Shown here one piece after another: positions 1 to 11,696 of a stretch of DNA of 64,000 nt. The notes beneath the pieces were generated by a model. That model was given only the letters and a program-made list of their open reading frames with translations. It was not told where the DNA came from and searched no databases. The stretch is from Setaria digitata (lineage: Eukaryota > Nematoda > Chromadorea > Rhabditida > Setariidae). The position numbers and the translations under genes were made by a program. The number at the start of each line of letters is the position of its first letter. The first letter of the stretch is position 1. The stretch spans positions 186,001-250,000 of the forward strand of contig RCAB01000024.1 in NCBI GenBank assembly GCA_003640385.1. The letters are read 5' to 3'.

Positions 1-556
1 GACATGTGTCCATTAAAAAAAAGACTAAGATTTTGCATATATAAGGGTTGTTCCACTTAGAAATAATTACATTTACTTCTGAACTATAATAGGCAAAACT
101 CGGAATTATTTAGATGCTTGAAATTAGTTGGTAAATCAAGTGCTAGAGGTATATTTCGAGAAAAAAAAAACACAAATCCAAGTAAATGAACCATGTTCAA
201 ATTAAAATCTGGCTAAAGTAGTAATGACCATATGTGAAAAGACGTAGTTATCTAATTTACAACTATAATATATTGAATAATGAAACTATCAAAACGTTGA
301 TGAAATGAAATTAAATAACAGGAAAAATTTAATCAGGAACAACAATTGGCAAAACAATAGCTACAAGAGAGAAAAATGAGATGAAAGAGCAGGAAAATTT
401 TAATTCATTTTGCTGACTTGCTATGTATTGTAATCAAATGTATTACTGACATAATACTGTAGTGCTATCAGTAAATTTAACCGCTGCCAACAACATCGGC
501 TTCTATTAAATGTAGGTAGGCAATGTATTAAGTGCGTAATGATAAAAAATTATTAC

Positions 557-787
557 CTTTTGAAGAGCAGCTTGCAATCCTAAAGAACTGACATCTAGTT
601 CTTCAATTGTAGCAACTTTACTGCAGGTATTAGTGTACCGATGATCAATAATAGTAAAAGCAATGGTCTGTACAGGTGCAGAATCTGACCCTTGTTCCCT
701 AGTAGTATTGCAACCGGATGTCCTGAGAGCGAATGGAATCAGAAAAGACGGTCTTGCTGCGGAAGTTGCCTTTGAACAGGGTGCCAT
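557..787 (-). CDS. unrecognised protein, first coding exon (gene runs off left edge)
   Basis: An open exon begins with ATG at 787 and ends in front of a GTAATA donor at 556, giving 77 residues. The start lies within MAPCSKATSAARPS and the exon ends near ELDVSSLGLQAALQK. The N-terminus is rich in Ala, Ser, Arg and Cys and has few acids until about residue 30, which would allow a mitochondrial or secretory leader, but that is a guess. I recognise no family. Possible continuations lie at about 498 (acceptor before CGGTTA) and 364 (acceptor before CTATTG), but each stays open for only about 20 codons, so the rest of the gene is probably outside the window. The sequence behind the start (840-1560) is unusually GC-rich for this window and carries simple repeats, as a promoter region might. 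Confidence 0.4.
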
Positions 788-1285
788 ATAACTGGCGTTC
801 CAGATCAGTACCACACTTATGAGATTATCTTCACGAGCAAAGACACTTCAGGAGTAGAACAATTTAAGGCTCAGGAGGAATGTTCCCTAAGAGTTTCAGA
901 TTTTCCTCCCGTCAGGACTTAGTGATTTGGGTAGAGAACACGTCAGATGATTAAAGCACAATTTCTGGGGTATGGGGTAGGGGAAGGGGAAAGTACTGCG
1001 GGTAGAATGAACAAGTGGGTCGGGTTGGAGAAGTGAAGGGGAGTGAGCATCCAAAATGTGTCAATGTGGCTGGGTGAGCCAGGTGTCGAGCAGGAATTCA
1101 GCAATTGCCCGGGTAAAGGAAGCGGGCAGAGCAGGGCAGCAAGGACGGTTGTTAAACGACGACGACAACGATAACGAGGACGACCACGACGACGATTCCT
1201 TTTGAAATACAATTCGAAAATGTATGTTTCGAGCTTCCAAAGATGAAACTGAAACTTCCAGACAAACAAGAACAGTTGACAGTTT

Positions 1286-1333
1286 TGAGAGAGAGAGAGA
1301 GAGAGAGAGGGAGAGAAAGAGAGAGAGAAAGAG
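1286..1333. repeat. (GA)n microsatellite
   Basis: A GA/CT dinucleotide tract of about 45 bases, lightly interrupted, is followed by more purine-rich DNA to about 1345. A CGA/ACG-rich trinucleotide stretch lies just before it at about 1157-1196. Both sit 0.4-0.6 kb upstream of the minus-strand gene that starts at 787. Long open frames across this region are a by-product of the repeats and GC content; I do not call them genes. Confidence 0.8.
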
Positions 1334-1339
1334 GAGGGG

Positions 1340-4150
1340 TGGGAGAGATGGAAGGTTGATGGTGACAGTCTACGGAACGAAAGGAGACAGCGGCGGGTAG
1401 GAGCAAAGAAAGTTGACCGTTGGTACGGGAGGTGATCCTGCGACGAGAGCGAAACAACACTGTCAGCACGGGGACGGAGTGGTCTCAGTGCAACACCTGG
1501 CCTGTTTTACACCACCACTCCACGACACGGCAGCGTGTGGACACGCGGACGTATGTCGCCACTGCTACCACTTCCCCCTCTGCTTATTATTAATAATTAA
1601 TGCAACAGTAATAATAGTGATCGGTGATGACAATGATAAATAGCACAATAATAAACAATAAATAACACTAGGAATAGTAATGAATAATAAATGTAATAAT
1701 AAACATAGGTTGTAATATAAGTAAATGAAAATAAATGACTGGAAGCAGTTAGGAAGTGGACAACAACCACCAATAATTGGTAATATAGCAGTAGTTAATT
1801 GTCAGTAACTAACAACAATTAGGAGTGATGAGTAATTGAGATGGATGTGCATCTCAACTATTTCTCACTAAATAATTGAGATTTTGAGCTGAGCCTAAAA
1901 TATGAATTATTCTTTTTGCTGCATTGAGGCTTGGTTTCACTCCTTTAGAAGACCTTTATTACGAGCTGGATGACAATCGATGATTCAGCGTGGCCACGCA
2001 TGCCCGTCGCCTGAAACCATTACCCAAAATTTTACTTCCCATAATTTCCCAGCATCGATAAAAATTCTGACTATACCCGCATTGAGCAATAACTCCGTTT
2101 AGGAGACGAAAGTTATTTTTTAAATGCTGCATGTTTCTTTGCAGCTTGAAATGGAAGAATTTATAGTTCATGTTGCACGAATCTACTCATATATATATGA
2201 AATTACTAGCAACCATAATTTGAAGTAAACTATTACGAAGGAATAGAACTGGCTTCGAGGAAAATTATAAAAACTCAGAAGTTTTTGAAAATAATTGGGA
2301 TATCGAGGAATTTTGATTGTGTTTAGAAGGCATGAAATCGCAACAAAATAATGAATGACTAAATGAGTATACATCAAAGGAAGGAACACAAGTTTCAGGA
2401 TTTATTTTTGGAGCAAATACACTATGACAATTTATTCAGATTTTTAATCAGTAAAATTTCATTTTGATAGATATTTTTTCATAACTATTACGGGATGAAA
2501 TGATGGAATAATTTCGAAATCAGTCGGAACAGTATTCATTTGAAAAAAAAGAGGCTAATTTAAACATTTTTGATAACAATTATGTTTTCAAAAAATAAGT
2601 GCAGGAATTAAGTTGACATAAGGAAATCTGCCGATTGAAAAATTTGCCTTTTATGAGAAAATGTAAGCGAGTTTAAGGAATTTTGGATTCCAAAACAATT
2701 AATATATGAACAAAACGGTGGAAATATAAGTTCTGGATTTTCACTTCTCAGTAAGACTACTGCTAAGTTTTCAAGCTTCAAAAGTTTCTATTTGATTGAA
2801 AAATGAACCCCGCAAAGAATGGACACGTAGACACAGCAAAAGATGCAGTTGGCGAACAGGTATGGTTGTATAATACTATTCATAACATCCAACAAATTGG
2901 CCACTTCTCAGAACAATCACTGCTACCAATATATTCTCAGTGACATAACAAAAGTACCATTTCATATCATTTATGGAAAGCTACTGCAACAATGAATATT
3001 AAGGAAAGCATCCGTAATAAATAGTTCCATATAGGTGAACAAATAAGTGTTGGAAATATAAATGAATTGATTTCTTGCTTCTTAGTGACTTGGCTAATGG
3101 TACCGAAGAGTAGCGATGTGAACATTTAGTCAAAATTATGACCTTCAGCGGCAAAAATTTATGGTTCTCATCTATAAAATTTATTCGTCCCTATGAATTT
3201 AAAACTGTTTATCCGGTTCATTGGAGGGCACGTGGATTATCTTTCCCATATCTGTACCAGTTCAGTTTTTTTTTAAAACACCCCAAGGGTTTTTTTTTAC
3301 CCTGCTAGCTGCCGAAAACAAAGTTGATTTAAAGGAATGAAAGAAGGAAGGAAGGAGAGAAATGAACAACAAGTGGTAACAGACACTGAAGGCCCTTTAC
3401 ACATAAGCATGAAATCCGCAAAATACTGAGCTCGCATGCATATATTTGATTTGAAGGAGAACATCGTGGGACACATATAGTCTTACCTGAGAAAGTGATT
3501 GCAAAATCAGGATTTAAGACTCAGCGTGTGGGAGAGCAATCATCTCACTATGATTGAAGAAATCCAATCTAACAATCAAGAAGAATAACAGCAGACAACA
3601 AAACGCAGTAGCAATCACTACGAGAAAAAGATAGAACGACAACATACTTCTGTCGTTCTCTAAATACAACAACAAGTTGAATCTGAAAGATTTCCATTCT
3701 CATAACACCATTAAAGATTTCGTGCAATACATCCCGCGGGATCAGACTTTTCATTTCGATCCCCTATTCAGTACAGGATTGGTCATCGTCACTTACAGAG
3801 ACGCTTTCAGATGAAAGTTGGTTTCAAATTGCTTCGTTTTTGGTTGGATGGTTTTGTATTTGTTACTTGACTGTATTCGCCTATAGTTCGTTCGACATTG
3901 CGGTTATGGTAGGATTTAACTGTTTCGTTTTCCCTAACTTTTTGTCCAAAATGTGAATTAGTTGTGGTCCTAGTTCGAATTCTATCAAAACTTTAAATCC
4001 TAGTTGCCTGAGATTAAAATTGAAAGCTCGTTTTTATTAGCAGTTCGTCAGTTGGGAACAATTATGAGAGTGAAATCATTATATATTACACTAATCGTCT
4101 TAACATTTAGAGCTTAAGATTCAGCTATTACCACTTGTTTTGTGCAATTT
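1340..4150. other. non-coding stretch, no recognisable gene
   Basis: About 2.8 kb of mostly AT-rich sequence lies between the left-edge gene and the WAC-like gene. Open frames here are short and show no family resemblance. The only item of note is a short exon-like ATG segment at 2803-2859, listed separately. The 5' exon or exons of the WAC-like gene should lie in this stretch, but I could not place them. Confidence 0.5.
2803..2859 (+). CDS. possible orphan first coding exon
   Basis: ATG at 2803 opens a 19-codon frame (M-N-P-A-K-N-G-H-V...) that ends exactly at a good GTATGG donor at 2860, in phase 0. The residues are polar and protein-like rather than random AT-rich translation. It could be an upstream exon of the WAC-like gene. 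However, the first recognised WAC exon (4154) needs one leading base from its upstream exon, so a connecting exon of length 3n+1 would be required, and I did not find one. It may equally be chance. Confidence 0.25.
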
Positions 4151-4153
4151 AAG

Positions 4154-5501
4154 TGCCTATAATTGAGGACCGTCAATCGACGACGTCATCGAACGCTCGG
4201 CTGAAAGAGTTTGGTCCATGGACGGAGCAGTATAGTTCAGCTGGGAAGCGATACTTCTACAATCGAGAAACCGAGGTATCACAATGGGAGAAACCTCCTG
4301 AGTGGCGGGAATACGAGAAGTTCTTGGCTGAAAATGCTGCAAATCAAAGTCCTATTTCATCTGCATGTAGGTCTTTTGTTTATGGATTCCTCTTCCATAT
4401 TCATTTGAAAACATACAGATCAATCACAGAATAGGTTTCAAATGGATTGGCTACATAATTATCTTGCTTTCACCGTAGATTAGAATCACAATGAATTAGT
4501 TGTCTAGGTTTTCGTCCTAGTAAATATCATTTAGCCGTTATATATGGAAAAGGGTGTTTTTTTGTAAGGTAGTGTCTTCCCAACTTCCTCTTTAAAACAG
4601 TTTTTCACGCACATTCTTTTACTGATTGTAGTTAAGAAGTTACCATCCAATATACACATTCATTAACATAAAATACAACTTTAGCTGGAGCACGTATTGC
4701 GCTAAACGCTAATGCTGCAGGAATGTATCTAGGCAATTCAGCAGATTCTACGATCTCTGGGAATAATGGTGATGTGAAGAATAAAATAAAAACACATGAC
4801 TTAACTCAACCATTACCGAGAGCTAAGCGACCTAAAATTGAGATCAAAGATGAGGATGCTATTGGCCCTGTGGTTTTTTCTGAAGATCAACACCGACGCT
4901 TCTTAAGGTTTCACCCAACAATTGCCACTCATTGCTGACCGTTTTGGTTTATAATTAATTCCCTCTTCATTTCTTGCGCCACTACTTATAGCGGGGTCTT
5001 TGTTATCGTCACAGCCTCTGTTTCTCGTCACAGCCTCTGTTTCGCGAGCTTTGTGTTAATTTTCATTCAGATAACGATGATAAGTGCACGATTTATATGC
5101 CTAATGGCATATATATGGAACGCATGAATTTGAAATTTTTTTCAACATATCAGTCTCAATGATGTAGATTAGAAAATTGTTAATTTTACTTTGGCTGAGT
5201 TCGCACTTGATTTGTTACATTAAATTACAATTGTAGGGCAGATGCACAAACGTCTACTCGTCGTTGGCCAACAGAAGAATGGGAACAAAATGCGATGAAA
5301 GCTGATGCAGCTGCACACAGTCTTACTTTGCAAATTATATATGTATCTTGCGATCTAAAAAGTGCTGGATCGCTTGTTAAAACTGCTGAAATGCGTTCTT
5401 CGTTATTAGCACAGAAGTTGCAGTTTATTGCTGACCATCAGCGGCAGTTGGAAGCAAGCTTTGCACTCCCTTCACTTCCTGTTTTGAACAGTTACCAATG
5501 A
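4154..5501 (+). CDS. wac: WAC-like WW-domain/coiled-coil adaptor (5' end missing)
   Basis: Three exons, 4154-4366, 4685-4907 and 5237-5501, join in phase (about 233 residues). The first holds a WW domain: FGPWTEQYSSAGKRYFYN followed by TEVSQWEKPPEW, with both key Trp residues. The last matches the C-terminal coiled coil of animal WAC (RRWPTEEWEQNAMKADAAA, then LVKTAEMRSSLLAQKLQFI). A basic, NLS-like segment (RAKRPKIEIKDE) lies between. WAC is a nuclear adaptor that binds RNA polymerase II and the RNF20/40 H2B ubiquitin ligase. The protein is much shorter than human WAC (about 650 residues) because the long low-complexity middle is absent. No in-frame ATG precedes the WW domain: an in-frame stop lies just upstream and the exon begins TG-CCT, so the start codon may be split across an upstream intron. 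Confidence 0.8.
5006..5043. repeat. perfect tandem duplication, 19 bp x 2
   Basis: The 19-base unit TCGTCACAGCCTCTGTTTC occurs twice head to tail without a mismatch, inside the second visible intron of the WAC-like gene (4908-5236). It looks like a recent slippage duplication. No coding effect is expected. Confidence 0.9.
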
Positions 5502-6093
5502 TTTGTATGTTTCGGATGTATACTTACGGGTAGTAGTTTGATGTAAGTTGGGCATATTACCGATTGATATTTTGGATTTTTGCAGTAAACTTTTTAAACG
5601 CGTTTCCTTTAAAAAAATCAATATTATGTGTGGTAATTAGTTCTAATTTTATAAGTTTCAATGCAGTTACTTTTACTGAATGATGTTACATATTGTGGTC
5701 TTTAATGAAATTTTATAAAAGATATTAAAATTAAGGTCCTTTAATCAATGCTCTTCTTACTGATGGCAAAAGGTAGTAGATAGATGTCTGTGATTATTTT
5801 GAACTTTGTACTATCTGAAATAAGTATGTAGTGATCTTGCATACTAGGTGGTGGTGGCAGTCGGAGTCAAGCTTACGTTAGCGATCTGTGTGTATTCTGT
5901 TTGTTGAGGAGTCATAATCCTTTTGGTAAATATCTTGACCTGACATATGTTTAATTTTCAGTAATCACCTGTGAAAATAAAAAGAACGACTAAAACTGCA
6001 TTGCAACACAACATGATTTCCAGCACGAAAAAATGAATAAAATAAAATCCATAAATAAATCCTACACTAATCAAGTAGTAAAAAAAAAAAAAT

Positions 6094-7107
6094 TCATAAG
6101 AAAGTCCTACAGCGATCGTGCACAGCTTTCTCACTTCGTTCATTAACAATACCTTCTATGTCCATTTCCGATCGGATCACCCGAAGCTACAAAAACTGCG
6201 TTAAATGGTAATGCAATGCCTCATTCATGACACTGCAACAGAAATGATAGTGATCTGCATCTAAGAAAAAAGCTAACAGTATTTTGAGCATTGCGAATAT
6301 TTCCTATTGGGGATTTCTCTTCCCGTAGACGAGCAATGTTCGCTTGATTTTCATCGACACAACGTTGTATCAAATTCATCCGTTTTACTCTCATAGTTAA
6401 CAGCTAGAAAGGGTGTTTCATGTACTTTTGATTTTCAATAATTAATGAAGTTTTTATGAGGATGTGCAGTAAAATGGCGTAACAAATTTTTCATTTAAGA
6501 GTAAAATATTCAAGAAATAAAACAAAGACTATTGGCGGAAAATAAGATTCGAGACGATTCTGTACGACAAAGAGGATGGTTAAAACACCACCTTTCTGAA
6601 AACACAAATTATTACCTTCTTGTAAACAGAATGACAATTTTCACTCTTATCTACATTGGCAGAAAATGATTTGCTTGGCAGTGCAGTATTTAGTTCAAAC
6701 AATATCTTGTCATCAATCTGTCGTAATTTATCCAACATATCCTGAAAAATAATCTACACTCCATGAGCGACTTTAACAGAGAACATATGTAAATTACATT
6801 CTAAATTCAGGCAGTCAGGAAGTTCTGAGAAAGGGGACTTCATTAACTTTCACCATACCATATCCTCTTTATTTACTAAAAGCGACGAACACTTTTTACC
6901 GTTTTCTCTCCGGTCACCGACCAATTTATATCAGCTCAATTTACCATACCGCATTCGATCATCACCAGAACTTGCTTTACACACCTATTTGGCAACAAAA
7001 AAATCAAAGTAAATGTATGAATTACTCGAAATTCCGACTGGAAAAATAATGCCGCAACCTACCTGGAACGCCAACAAGTCAAGACAATCGACCCGTTTTT
7101 CATCCAT
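6094..7107 (-). CDS. MIX23: MIX23 / CCDC58 mitochondrial intermembrane-space protein
   Basis: Four exons, 7063-7107, 6616-6741, 6278-6403 and 6094-6186, join with GT-AG introns in phase 0 to give 129 residues. The start is MDEKRVDCLDLLAFQ. Family signatures are RQIDDKILFELNTALPSKSF in the second exon, ENCHSVYKKLLTMRVKR across the exon 2/3 join, and NERSEKAVHDRCRTFL at the end. These align with human CCDC58, including the Cys residues of its twin CX(n)C arrangement. MIX23 is a small intermembrane-space protein imported by the Mia40 oxidative route and linked to protein import; that role is family knowledge. The gene lies about 650 bp downstream of MIC10 on the same strand. Length and ends match the family, so the model is probably complete. 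Confidence 0.88.
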
Positions 7108-7754
7108 GGAATAAGCACGCTCCTAAGGTCACCGATATATTTTGCACCTAAGAATCAGTTTACGCTATAAAAAACAACTGCTAATACTAATAACACGTTG
7201 ATATCATCTATAAAGCCATATATTTAACGACATCGAAAAACTACTAGGTAATACTGCTTCATCCGTCTTATGCTGTGGAAATTCTCGGTTTGTATAAACG
7301 GAATGAAAGCTTATATGATTAAACAAATAGTTATCCGAAACGTTTGCATTCAAATGACTGAATAATTTGCAAAGCATAAACACAGCCGTATTGGTGACAT
7401 ATCTGTATCAGTGAAAAAGCACGTTGGTGTTCAGTGAGATATCTCTTGGACCAAATGTCTTCAAAATTTTATTGAGAAATAAATCCTACCACACAAAAGA
7501 CAATAGAAAGGGTTTTCGGGATGTTAAAATGCATAACTAAACATTTTGACTTGTGCAATGTCTAATGTACGCTGTTTAAGACAAGAAAAACACAGATGAC
7601 TGTTAATTAAGTCTAATGGATTCTCTTTCCTTGTCTAAATTTAACATCCCTCCTTCACTTCTATTTTCACTAATCATAGCAAAAACAATAAGAACCGAAT
7701 CAAAGAATCTTATCACTGGAATAGTCGCAAAAAATGAAATTTTTCAATAAATAA

Positions 7755-8039
7755 TCACTGAGATTGAACTTCGGGATGACCAGACTCTTCGATTATTGTA
7801 AGAGGTGACTTCTGCTCCAAATCCTGCATATCATTCAAGAACGACTTTCTCATATCGTGACGGCAGTTCGCAATACCCATCCCGAAACCCATTCCTAACC
7901 CTAACCAAAGCGGAAACTGCCTCTTAAATATTGCTGCAGCTATTAAACCAACAGTTCCAGCACTCAAAGTCTTCAATGCCGTGTCAGCCAGACATCGATC
8001 CAACGTTTCATTAAGCTCATCTTCCGATTTCTTCACCAT
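7755..8039 (-). CDS. MICOS10: MICOS subunit MIC10
   Basis: A single exon of 94 codons starts at ATG 8039 (MVKKSEDELNETLDRCLAD). The frame is also open upstream, but only through GTG codons, so 8039 is the best start. The DRCLAD motif at the N-terminus and two hydrophobic segments (about residues 22-38 and 44-60) match MIC10. The second segment is a glycine zipper, LGLGMGFGMGIANC, followed by a basic/acidic tail. MIC10 oligomerises through such glycine motifs to bend the inner membrane at cristae junctions. The tail (to residue 94) is somewhat longer than in human MIC10 (78 residues). The neighbour MIX23 is also a mitochondrial intermembrane-space gene. A divergent plus-strand phosphatase gene starts 1.2 kb away. 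Confidence 0.9.
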   Translation of the reverse strand: MVKKSEDELNETLDRCLADTALKTLSAGTVGLIAAAIFKRQFPLWLGLGMGFGMGIANCRHDMRKSFLNDMQDLEQKSPLTIIEESGHPEVQSQ

Positions 8040-9271
8040 CTGGCACACACGTCTGCAATGCTGCTCTAAATAGCAGAAAGTTATAGTAGCACTTTAACCA
8101 GTGAAACACCACAAATAAATTCCAAAATATTGCGGGTCAACAACCATTATGCTTAGATTCCTTTGCAAGAAGTGTAGCTTTGTAAGGTAATGAACACTGA
8201 CTAATTACTACTGTATTCACTCGCTTACATCTGTCAGTTTGAATTAAAATTTCAACCACAAAAGTAAAGGAAATTCGACTCGTGTATCTACAATGTAGAA
8301 TTAATCTTCCAGACTAGATTCGAAAATCACTGACTTCCTGTGATTTACATTGTTACAGGAAGAAGCTAACATATCATGCAATTACCATGAAGCACAACTT
8401 CTTATCGATATTTCCTTCCTTCTTTAGAGAGAGGTCATACGTTATAAACTTGGTGTAAAATTTTTAACTCTAATTAAAAAATAATTATAACTGTAATAAA
8501 TAAAAACTTTATAGCAGAAGTTTTGCCAGAATGTCTAATATATTTAAAAAGGCGATACGGAAAAGCTATGAGAATAAAACGAAATAATGCACACTGCCCT
8601 TCATGTAAAAGTACGCGATACAGAGGCAAAACTTGAAAAAAAACAGAATGTTCAGGATAGGGAAAGCTGCTGTTCTGTCGATGAACTTTTGAGCGTTTAT
8701 ACTTGACCTATCTTAACTTTCTACTACACGCAAAGTAAGGAACAATCCAGAACCAGCTCATCCTACCGAACGATTCAACTTCCATAATCCTTCTGGGCCC
8801 TCAACCAGTTATAGAAATCCGGTCAACCGATCACCTTCTGGACCTGCCGTGAAATACCGGGAATGGCGAATTGCGGGTTAATGGGGATATTTCGGGGAAT
8901 GCTATAGCAATAGCAGTGGTTGAGTTTGGTTTTATTTCTTGTTTTCAGGTCTAAAATTGAGTTTGAATAATACTGCAGGGGATTCTTACAACACTTTCCT
9001 AGACGAGTAGTTCTCGGTTATCGGAAAAATTTTAGGGCAGTGAGCAAGAGTTGAAATGTAGTAATACCGTAATCTTAGTGAAGCTAATGAGTCAAGTTCA
9101 GGAATTACAGATTTGCCATGTTGAATGAATATAGATGTATATCATTATGTAAAAACTTTCCAGGTTTGAATTAAGATTAAATAACTTATAGCTTCATTTC
9201 CAGTGAAATAGGTTGAATAAGAGTTCCCTCTATCAAAAATACTGCTGGTGTCTTTGTCTTATTTTACATAG
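8040..9271. other. divergent intergenic region, MIC10 / tyrosine phosphatase
   Basis: About 1.2 kb separates the starts of the minus-strand MIC10 gene and the plus-strand phosphatase gene, so promoters for both should lie here. I see no coding exon. A moderately GC-rich stretch at about 8750-8890 stands out from the AT-rich surroundings. No specific motif is claimed. Confidence 0.5.
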
Positions 9272-11216
9272 ATGAATTCTAGATTTGCCCAGGAGAATGA
9301 ATGCTCGAATGTTTTAGTTAAGGTGGGCATCGAGACGGCAGTAATGGAGCAACTTATAGAGATGTACGATGAAATTGAAGATAACCATTTGTGGAATTCT
9401 GTTTATCAAGTATCGTATTTTTAATTCTTGTCTCATAGATGTTTAATATTTCTTTTAGAAGTGTTTACTATATTTATGTTATTTGCGAATCGATTTTAGG
9501 AAATAGATAGGCAGTCTTGCAAGCAGGAGAAACAGCTGAAATTGACAACGAAGGTTGCCCATTCATGGGAGAATGTTGAGAGGAACCGTTATCGGAATGT
9601 TTTAGCATGTTAGTTTTATTTCATCTGAACAGTTATATTAAGGTTACAGAGGAAAAAATATTTAACTCGAAAAAATATTTCCCTTTTTTTTTATAAGTAA
9701 TATTCCGCGATACAGTAACGTTATCAATGTTATGGAATATCATTTCCAAAGCATATATAAGAAGTGGAGCTTTTCAGATGACACCAGCCGTGTTATTTTA
9801 AAACGGGTGAATAGTGAAGGATCTGATTATATTAATGCTTCAGCACTGGTTGTTCCTTCTGCCAGACGTAATTATATTTTAACACAGGTTAGTATCATTT
9901 ATAGGAGCTACTTATTTTCTAGTGATATTGCGATATCTATTTTAAGAATTTATTCTTTTTTCAGGGACCACTTTCAACCACTAGTAATGATTTTTGGCAG
10001 ATGATATGGGAGCAGAATAGTACGCTTATAATTATGTTAAACAAACTAGTGGAAAAAGGTTTAACGAAGTATGTTATATCTTTTAGTCACTGTAGATCAA
10101 ATTTCTGAAAACTGCGGTGATTTTTGCCTATTTCCCTCGTATTTCTCGAATTGGAAATTATTATTTTTCTCTTTTTTTGTAGATGCCATGATTATTTTCC
10201 ATCTTTTGGTAATCCTGTACGGGAGTTCGATTCTTTTAATGTGGTTCTAAAAGAAGAACAAGATTTCGATGACTATGTGGTTCGAGACTTGGAGCTTTCG
10301 TGGAAAACTGGAAATATTTTGTTAGAAAAAGATGGATGTAGTGGATCACTTCCGCGTATAATCAAACATTTCCATTTTATAAGTTGGCCTGATTTCGGTA
10401 ATTCATTGAATGTTTAAAAAAAAACAAACATGGATTCTAAGCTTCAGCTTCGTTGGATGAAATGCTCTACTTGGGATTCTTTTTAGGCGTTCCTCATTCG
10501 ACGACTCTGTTTATCGAATTTCTACAAAAAGTACGTGAGACTGGACTTTTGTCTGGAAAAGAACCTACGGTAGTCCATTGCTCAGCTGGTATTGGCCGCA
10601 GTGGTACGTTTGTTGTGGCAGACTCAGTCTTGTCAATGGTATTTCATTGTTTATATTTTGATTTTTGAAGTTTCAATTTGTTAGCAGTTTAACATTAATT
10701 TCTACCGCTTTAATCTTTTACATGTCACCTGTTTTGTTATTCCCATTTACATGCTTTTCTTTTATTTTCTTTCTCTTCCTGTTTCTAATAATTCAGATTT
10801 TTTTTATATACGGATTTTATAGGTTGAACAAAATATGAAGAAAATTGACGTAACAAACTTGGTTGTGCAAATGAGGAAGTCAAGGATGGGATTAATTCAA
10901 ACACCGCAGCAGCTGCAGTTTTGTTGGAAAACTATTGTTGATGCACTGCGACAGGGAGTGATTACTAAAAACATGAAGCTTGATGATGGAAAGTTTGTTA
11001 ACGATAAATGGGGGAGGAATCTTTTAGCCGTATCCAACAGTCACATTAATGGCGAAGTAGATGAAGTGCCACACTTCGAAAGATCCCAAGCAAACCAGAT
11101 GACTACAGATTTGCACTCAAAATCTTGTAGTGATCTTTCCGTTTTTCGGAAAAGAGCATCTACCGACTCGTATGAAACGAATAAGGAAACAAAGCAAGCG
11201 AGAAGGTATTATGTGA

Positions 11217-11253
<37 letters not shown>

Positions 11254-11655
11254 CTTTTTAATGTAATTCAATGGAAGCCTAGATTTCTGTTGTTCTTACG
11301 GACTCCTGTTATTACAAATAATTTTTTTGCGGGGGAAAGAATATAATGACCATATAAATATAATTCGATGGGAGTGTGTTTCAATGTGAACTTTGGAAAA
11401 TAGATTTCATCCTCACATCCATTTACATCATTTCAAGATTTCAAGAGATTTTTTGTCCCATGTTTATTTGAAATGATTTTATTGTAGTGATTCAGGAAGA
11501 AGCGTATAGAAAGGATGCGTGCCCGCCTTTTAAAATGTGAAGATGCTCGTAAGAAGTGGCATAATGTTTCGATTGGCCGTACCAGTATCGGATATACATG
11601 TGCGGCAGTTGCAGTTGCCTTTGCTATTTATTGTATTTATCGTTTAACCTCGTAA
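9272..11655 (+). CDS. non-receptor protein tyrosine phosphatase, PTP1B/TC-PTP type, tail-anchored
   Basis: Eight exons: 9272-9409, 9500-9608, 9778-9887, 9965-10068, 10183-10397, 10487-10638, 10823-11205 and 11496-11655. All joins are in phase with GT-AG introns (456 residues). Landmarks in order are [14 protein letters not shown]; the phosphotyrosine loop equivalent [25 protein letters not shown]; the WPD loop ISWPDFG; and the P-loop [12 protein letters not shown] with catalytic Cys near residue 257 and Arg near 263. The Q-loop region is [13 protein letters not shown]. The C-terminal exon encodes a basic stretch and one hydrophobic helix ([17 protein letters not shown]) ending RLTS, which resembles the ER anchor of PTP1B. 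It would dephosphorylate phosphotyrosine proteins at the ER face. An acceptor-like TTTTACATAG directly abuts the ATG, which would suit trans-splicing. Alternative last exons are listed separately. Confidence 0.9.
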
Positions 11656-11696
11656 CTGGCATTTATATTTTAATTTCAGCCTTGATGTTATGACAG

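Noticed and set aside
943..1643. Three overlapping open frames of 76-108 codons
   Set aside because: They translate GA and CGA simple repeats and GC-rich promoter-like DNA. They have no splice logic or family match.
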